From: a bacterium UBP17_UBA6191
Lineage (GTDB): Bacteria > Muiribacteriota > UBA6191
Reading direction: 5' to 3'
NCBI GenBank assembly: GCA_002422125.1
Contig: DITF01000241.1
Location: 1-8,315 of the forward strand
Length of the DNA: 8,315 nt
The number at the start of each line of letters is the position of its first letter. The first letter of the stretch is position 1. The translations under genes and the position numbers were made by a program. This document shows, piece by piece, positions 6,160 through 8,315 of this stretch. The notes under the pieces were generated by a model, which had not been told where the DNA came from, made no database searches, and saw only the letters and a list, made by a program, of their open reading frames with translations.

Positions 6160-7254
6160 TTAATCCTCCATATATCTAGTACCCAAAAAGGACACAATCT
6201 GCATTTGTGAGCCCCATTCTTCCCAGGCCATACGAGCCTTAAGATCAGGTACAACTCCCAGATTATCGTATAGTGAAAACACTTCCACTGGACACTGAAA
6301 AATAGCCCTCATCTTTTCTACAAAACCATTGCTTCGTGTTTCCTGGCCAGTCAGAATGATTCGATGAAGACTGGGTGCATGCCATTCCAAAACTCGGCAT
6401 AAATAAAATGAGACCGCTCGCTTTACCTCAGTTTCAAACCACTCCATCAAAGCCTTAAACTCCAATAATAATTCTGGGGGCAGACTCAACAGATTTTCTC
6501 CCTCATAAAAGCTGGAAAAGAAGTCACCCATCATCAGCTTTCGGGACCGATCTCGCTCCATGTGCCCCTTCTCAACCAAAGTATCTATAAATGCAATTTG
6601 ATTGAGATTAATTGTGTATCCAAAACGCAAAACACCGCTGCGATAGAAGTTCAGATAAACCCCTTCTTCCGCCACATGCATCAGCATTTCCTGCTCCAGG
6701 CCAGAATCTGGATACCAAAGGCTATACACAGCGTCCAAAGCATTACCCACATATTCCAAGCCTTCAAGCTCATAGCCAGATTTCTCCAAAGCATCCATGG
6801 TTGTCTGAGCAATGTTTTTACTGACAGAGCGCACCAGAATATCCTGAGTTTTTTTGACTTCTGAAATGGAATCTCCAATCACCACATTATCTGAGAGGTA
6901 CTCTTCTATATCCAGGTAATGTTTTTTGGATATCAAAAACTCCTCAAGTTCATCTTCATCAGAAATATTGGCAGTCTGTACAAATTTCTGGGTATTGCTT
7001 CCATCCGAACACATAAAGACCACACTGTGTTGTTTGGCCGGAAACTGATTGGCCAGATCTTTGACCATCTTGTTCAAGTGATTGGCAAAGTCCACCTCAG
7101 ATAAAGCTAATCTATGGTTCCATGCTTGCACCCAAGCACTTTTAAGAAATGGAACCTCATTATCCAGAACAACTTTGGCTACCCTGATTCCGGTGCTGGA
7201 TACATCCATCACCAGTTTTTCTTTTTTTCCCCGTTTTAATAAAAAATTTGGCAT
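6160..7254 (-). CDS. pilM: PilM-like actin-fold protein of pilus/type II secretion assembly
   Basis: The protein has 364 residues, close to the family's usual 350, and no membrane segment. PilM is a cytoplasmic actin/FtsA-like ATPase that anchors the PilN-PilO-PilP inner-membrane complex. Visible features in family order: N-terminal LVMDVSSTGIRVAKVVL (14-30, phosphate-1 region), a middle domain with LVRSVSKNIAQTTMDALEKSG (140-160) and LEGLEYVGNALDAVYSL (163-179), the phosphate-2 region (about 190-215), and the adenosine-side stretch IILTGQETRSNGFVEKM (299-315) followed by CPVEVF (321-326). Both phosphate motifs are eroded: DVSS replaces DIGSSS (17-20), and HVAEEG (193-198) replaces the usual D-x-G. 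Nucleotide binding may therefore be weak or lost, as in GspL. The ATG at 7254 is 7 bases after the upstream stop and has no clear Shine-Dalgarno sequence. Adjacent genes are pilN-like and pilO-P-like, with gaps of 2 and 9 bases. Confidence 0.8.
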   Translation of the reverse strand: MPNFLLKRGKKEKLVMDVSSTGIRVAKVVLDNEVPFLKSAWVQAWNHRLALSEVDFANHLNKMVKDLANQFPAKQHSVVFMCSDGSNTQKFVQTANISDEDELEEFLISKKHYLDIEEYLSDNVVIGDSISEVKKTQDILVRSVSKNIAQTTMDALEKSGYELEGLEYVGNALDAVYSLWYPDSGLEQEMLMHVAEEGVYLNFYRSGVLRFGYTINLNQIAFIDTLVEKGHMERDRSRKLMMGDFFSSFYEGENLLSLPPELLLEFKALMEWFETEVKRAVSFYLCRVLEWHAPSLHRIILTGQETRSNGFVEKMRAIFQCPVEVFSLYDNLGVVPDLKARMAWEEWGSQMQIVSFLGTRYMED

Positions 7255-7260
7255 AACTGT

Positions 7261-7266
7261 ATTATA
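7261..7266 (-). promoter_or_regulatory. Possible -10 element for a leaderless pilM-like transcript
   Basis: On the minus strand a perfect TATAAT (7266-7261) ends six bases before the ATG at 7254, where no ribosome binding site is visible. That spacing would place the transcript start at or next to the ATG. No -35 hexamer is seen 16-18 bases further upstream (the bases read GAAGAA), and the TATAAT overlaps the TAA stop of the preceding gene, so chance is quite possible. Confidence 0.25.
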
Positions 7267-7909
7267 ACTTAATCAATGTGTTTTTCTTCCATTCGTCATA
7301 GTCAAAATGTACTTCCCGTAATTTTGCTTCTTCATTTTTCAGCCGCCAGTACTGCAAGACAAGAAACAGGACCAATAAACACCATTTGTCTGGCTGTGCT
7401 CTGAGCATGGCCGAAGCTGTAGCCGCTATAGCCTCCCCAAGATACATGGGGTGAGTGACATAACGGTAAATCCCCCCTGTCACTAAGGGCCTGACCTCTG
7501 TCAAAATGGAAAAGGACCCCCGCAAGGAAGTGATTCCAGCAATTGTAATCAAGGTGCCTAGAAGCATCAGTGGCTCGATCACATAATAGTAGTCAATGTT
7601 TTGCAACCGGGCATAAGATAAGCTTGATGGGGCTTTGAAAAACCTCTCCCAATCTATCATTAGCGAAAATGGGAGTAGGGCACAAACAGGAGGCAACAAA
7701 ATTTCCACTGGCTTTGAGGCGTGCACCAAAGCCGGCTTTCGTAAAAGATAGGCTAAAAGAAGCCCAAAATACAGAATTCCTTCCATCAGCCAGATGCGAA
7801 TGGAAATAAATTTTTGCATTTGCCCCACATGATGCCACAACAAAAAACCAAAGAGACTGACTCCGCAAATTTGAGCGGGAAGTGAGATAAACGCAAGAAG
7901 CCGGCTCAC
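7262..7909 (-). CDS. Isoprenylcysteine carboxyl methyltransferase-like membrane protein (ICMT/PEMT superfamily)
   Basis: With the GTG start at 7909 the protein has 215 residues and about five membrane segments (roughly 5-24, 40-57, 69-86, 109-127 and 158-188). The C-terminal signature of the family is clear: LVTGGIYRYVTHPMYLGEAI (142-161), containing the HP pair (153-154) that binds SAM, then YWRLKNEEAKL (187-197) with the double glutamate and a DYDEWKKN end (203-210). Bacterial homologues methylate various acceptors, and most have unknown substrates because bacteria lack prenylated Cys proteins. The start is chosen because AAAGGA lies seven to eight bases upstream; in-frame ATGs at 8020, 7978 and 7963 would overlap the preceding gene and lack ribosome binding sites. 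The motif usually reads RHPMY; here it is THPMY. The gene sits 34 bases after the upstream stop and 7 bases before the PilM-like gene, so it may belong to the pilus operon transcript. Substrate unknown. Confidence 0.82.
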   Translation of the reverse strand: MSRLLAFISLPAQICGVSLFGFLLWHHVGQMQKFISIRIWLMEGILYFGLLLAYLLRKPALVHASKPVEILLPPVCALLPFSLMIDWERFFKAPSSLSYARLQNIDYYYVIEPLMLLGTLITIAGITSLRGSFSILTEVRPLVTGGIYRYVTHPMYLGEAIAATASAMLRAQPDKWCLLVLFLVLQYWRLKNEEAKLREVHFDYDEWKKNTLIKL

Positions 7910-7920
7910 GCCAGCTTCCT
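7895..7920 (-). promoter_or_regulatory. Translation-initiation hairpin with the GTG start in a GUGA tetraloop
   Basis: In minus-strand RNA, GAAGCUGGC (7918-7910) pairs with GCCGGCUUC (7905-7897) with one U-G wobble. Two more pairs (A-U, G-U) extend it to 11 base pairs. The four-base loop is GUGA (7909-7906), a GNRA tetraloop that contains the proposed GUG start. The Shine-Dalgarno AAAGGA (7922-7917) lies mostly in the 5' arm, so folding would hide it. Confidence 0.5.
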
Positions 7921-7943
7921 TTGAAACAGATATCGGATTTTTG

Positions 7944-8315
7944 CTACTGCTTAGCCTGCTCATAAGCAGTCTGGGCATTTTTGTATGCCTGCTGGGCTGC
8001 CAGAATTTTATCCCGATCACCCTCAGCCAGAGCCTTTTTCAGAGTCTCATAAGTTTGAGCCACATTAGCCTTCAATTGTACCACATCAACCTGAGGAGCT
8101 GCCGGTACAACTGGAGTCACTGTAGTTGGAGTGGCTGGATTAGTGTTCGCTGGAGCCACATAGGCAGTGTTAGGTTGCATTACAGCAGGCTGAGAAATAA
8201 TACCACCCTGAGTGTAATTCACCGTGTCATAGCCCACACTTGCACCAGGGTTAGTAGTGTAAGGGCCGCTCTGACCGTATTGGCCCGCACCCATAGTTGG
8301 AATGGCCCCACCACC
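7944..8315 (-). CDS. Unknown Ala/Pro/Thr/Gln-rich protein, C-terminal part only
   Basis: I do not recognise this gene. The frame is open through the right window edge, so the start lies outside; the ATG at 8294 is probably internal, as the codons before it continue the same composition (Gly-rich, GGGAIPT). The 123 visible residues fall into three parts. First comes a Gly/Tyr/Ser/Asn-rich stretch (GAGQYGQSGPYTTNPGASVG), then a Pro/Thr/Val/Ala-rich linker (NPATPTTVTPVVPAAP). Last is a 48-residue amphipathic helix rich in Ala, Gln and Lys (ALAEGDRDKILAAQQAYKNA), likely a coiled coil. This composition is typical of exported or lipid-anchored envelope proteins of Gram-negative bacteria, but no signal sequence is visible because the N-terminus is missing. 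It is followed after 34 bases by the ICMT-like gene on the same strand. No transcription terminator is seen between them. Confidence 0.6.
   Translation of the reverse strand, partial: GGGAIPTMGAGQYGQSGPYTTNPGASVGYDTVNYTQGGIISQPAVMQPNTAYVAPANTNPATPTTVTPVVPAAPQVDVVQLKANVAQTYETLKKALAEGDRDKILAAQQAYKNAQTAYEQAKQ

Noticed and set aside
6562..6864. 100-codon and nested 70-codon plus-strand reading frames
   Set aside because: They are antisense shadows of the PilM-like gene, with Cys/His-rich random-looking translations.

Overview
The window looks like a piece of chromosome from a Gram-negative, moderately AT-rich bacterium. The evidence is an inner-membrane type IV pilus/type II secretion-like assembly operon, a catabolic acyl-CoA carboxylase and a bL25 ribosomal protein of the long (CTC/TL5) type. 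The gene repertoire would fit a deltaproteobacterium or Bdellovibrionota-like lineage, but that is an inference from overall impression only. I see no insertion sequence, CRISPR array, tRNA or rRNA.

Left block (1-3561, minus strand, transcribed right to left). Three tightly packed genes form a probable operon: a P-loop sulfotransferase (3561-2662), a two-part protein with a degenerate SpsF-like nucleotidyltransferase domain and a C-terminal class I SAM methyltransferase domain (2659-1331), and the 3-methylcrotonyl-CoA carboxylase beta subunit (1321 to beyond position 1). Gaps between genes are 2 and 9 bases, and the two downstream genes have strong Shine-Dalgarno sequences and GTG starts. The sulfotransferase has no ATG/GTG/TTG upstream of its PAPS-binding loop. 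The best start is an ATT codon behind an excellent ribosome binding site.

Middle block (3562-4527). The only plus-strand gene is rplY/ctc (bL25). It has a textbook sigma-70 promoter (TTGACC, 17 bases, TATACT), a strong ribosome binding site and an intrinsic terminator. Between its stop and the terminator lies a 177-base imperfect inverted repeat with 17-base perfect outer arms, which could be a dispersed MITE/REP-like element or a structured RNA. The divergent region 3562-3694 holds the rplY promoter; I found no convincing promoter for the minus-strand genes there.

Right block (4526-8315, minus strand). In transcription order: the 3' end of an Ala/Pro/Thr/Gln-rich gene of unknown function, an isoprenylcysteine-carboxyl-methyltransferase-like membrane protein, then PilM-like, PilN-like and fused PilO-PilP-like proteins. 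The last four are close-packed (gaps of 7, 2 and 9 bases). Together the PilM/N/O-P-like proteins should form an inner-membrane alignment complex linking a cytoplasmic actin-fold protein to a periplasmic domain that would contact a secretin. No secretin gene (pilQ/gspD) follows; the block ends at the rplY terminator.

The most unusual items are the PilO-PilP fusion, the PilM with eroded nucleotide-binding motifs, the nucleotidyltransferase-like/methyltransferase fusion next to a sulfotransferase, the probable ATT start, the long inverted repeat, and a hairpin that places the GTG start of the membrane methyltransferase in a GUGA tetraloop.
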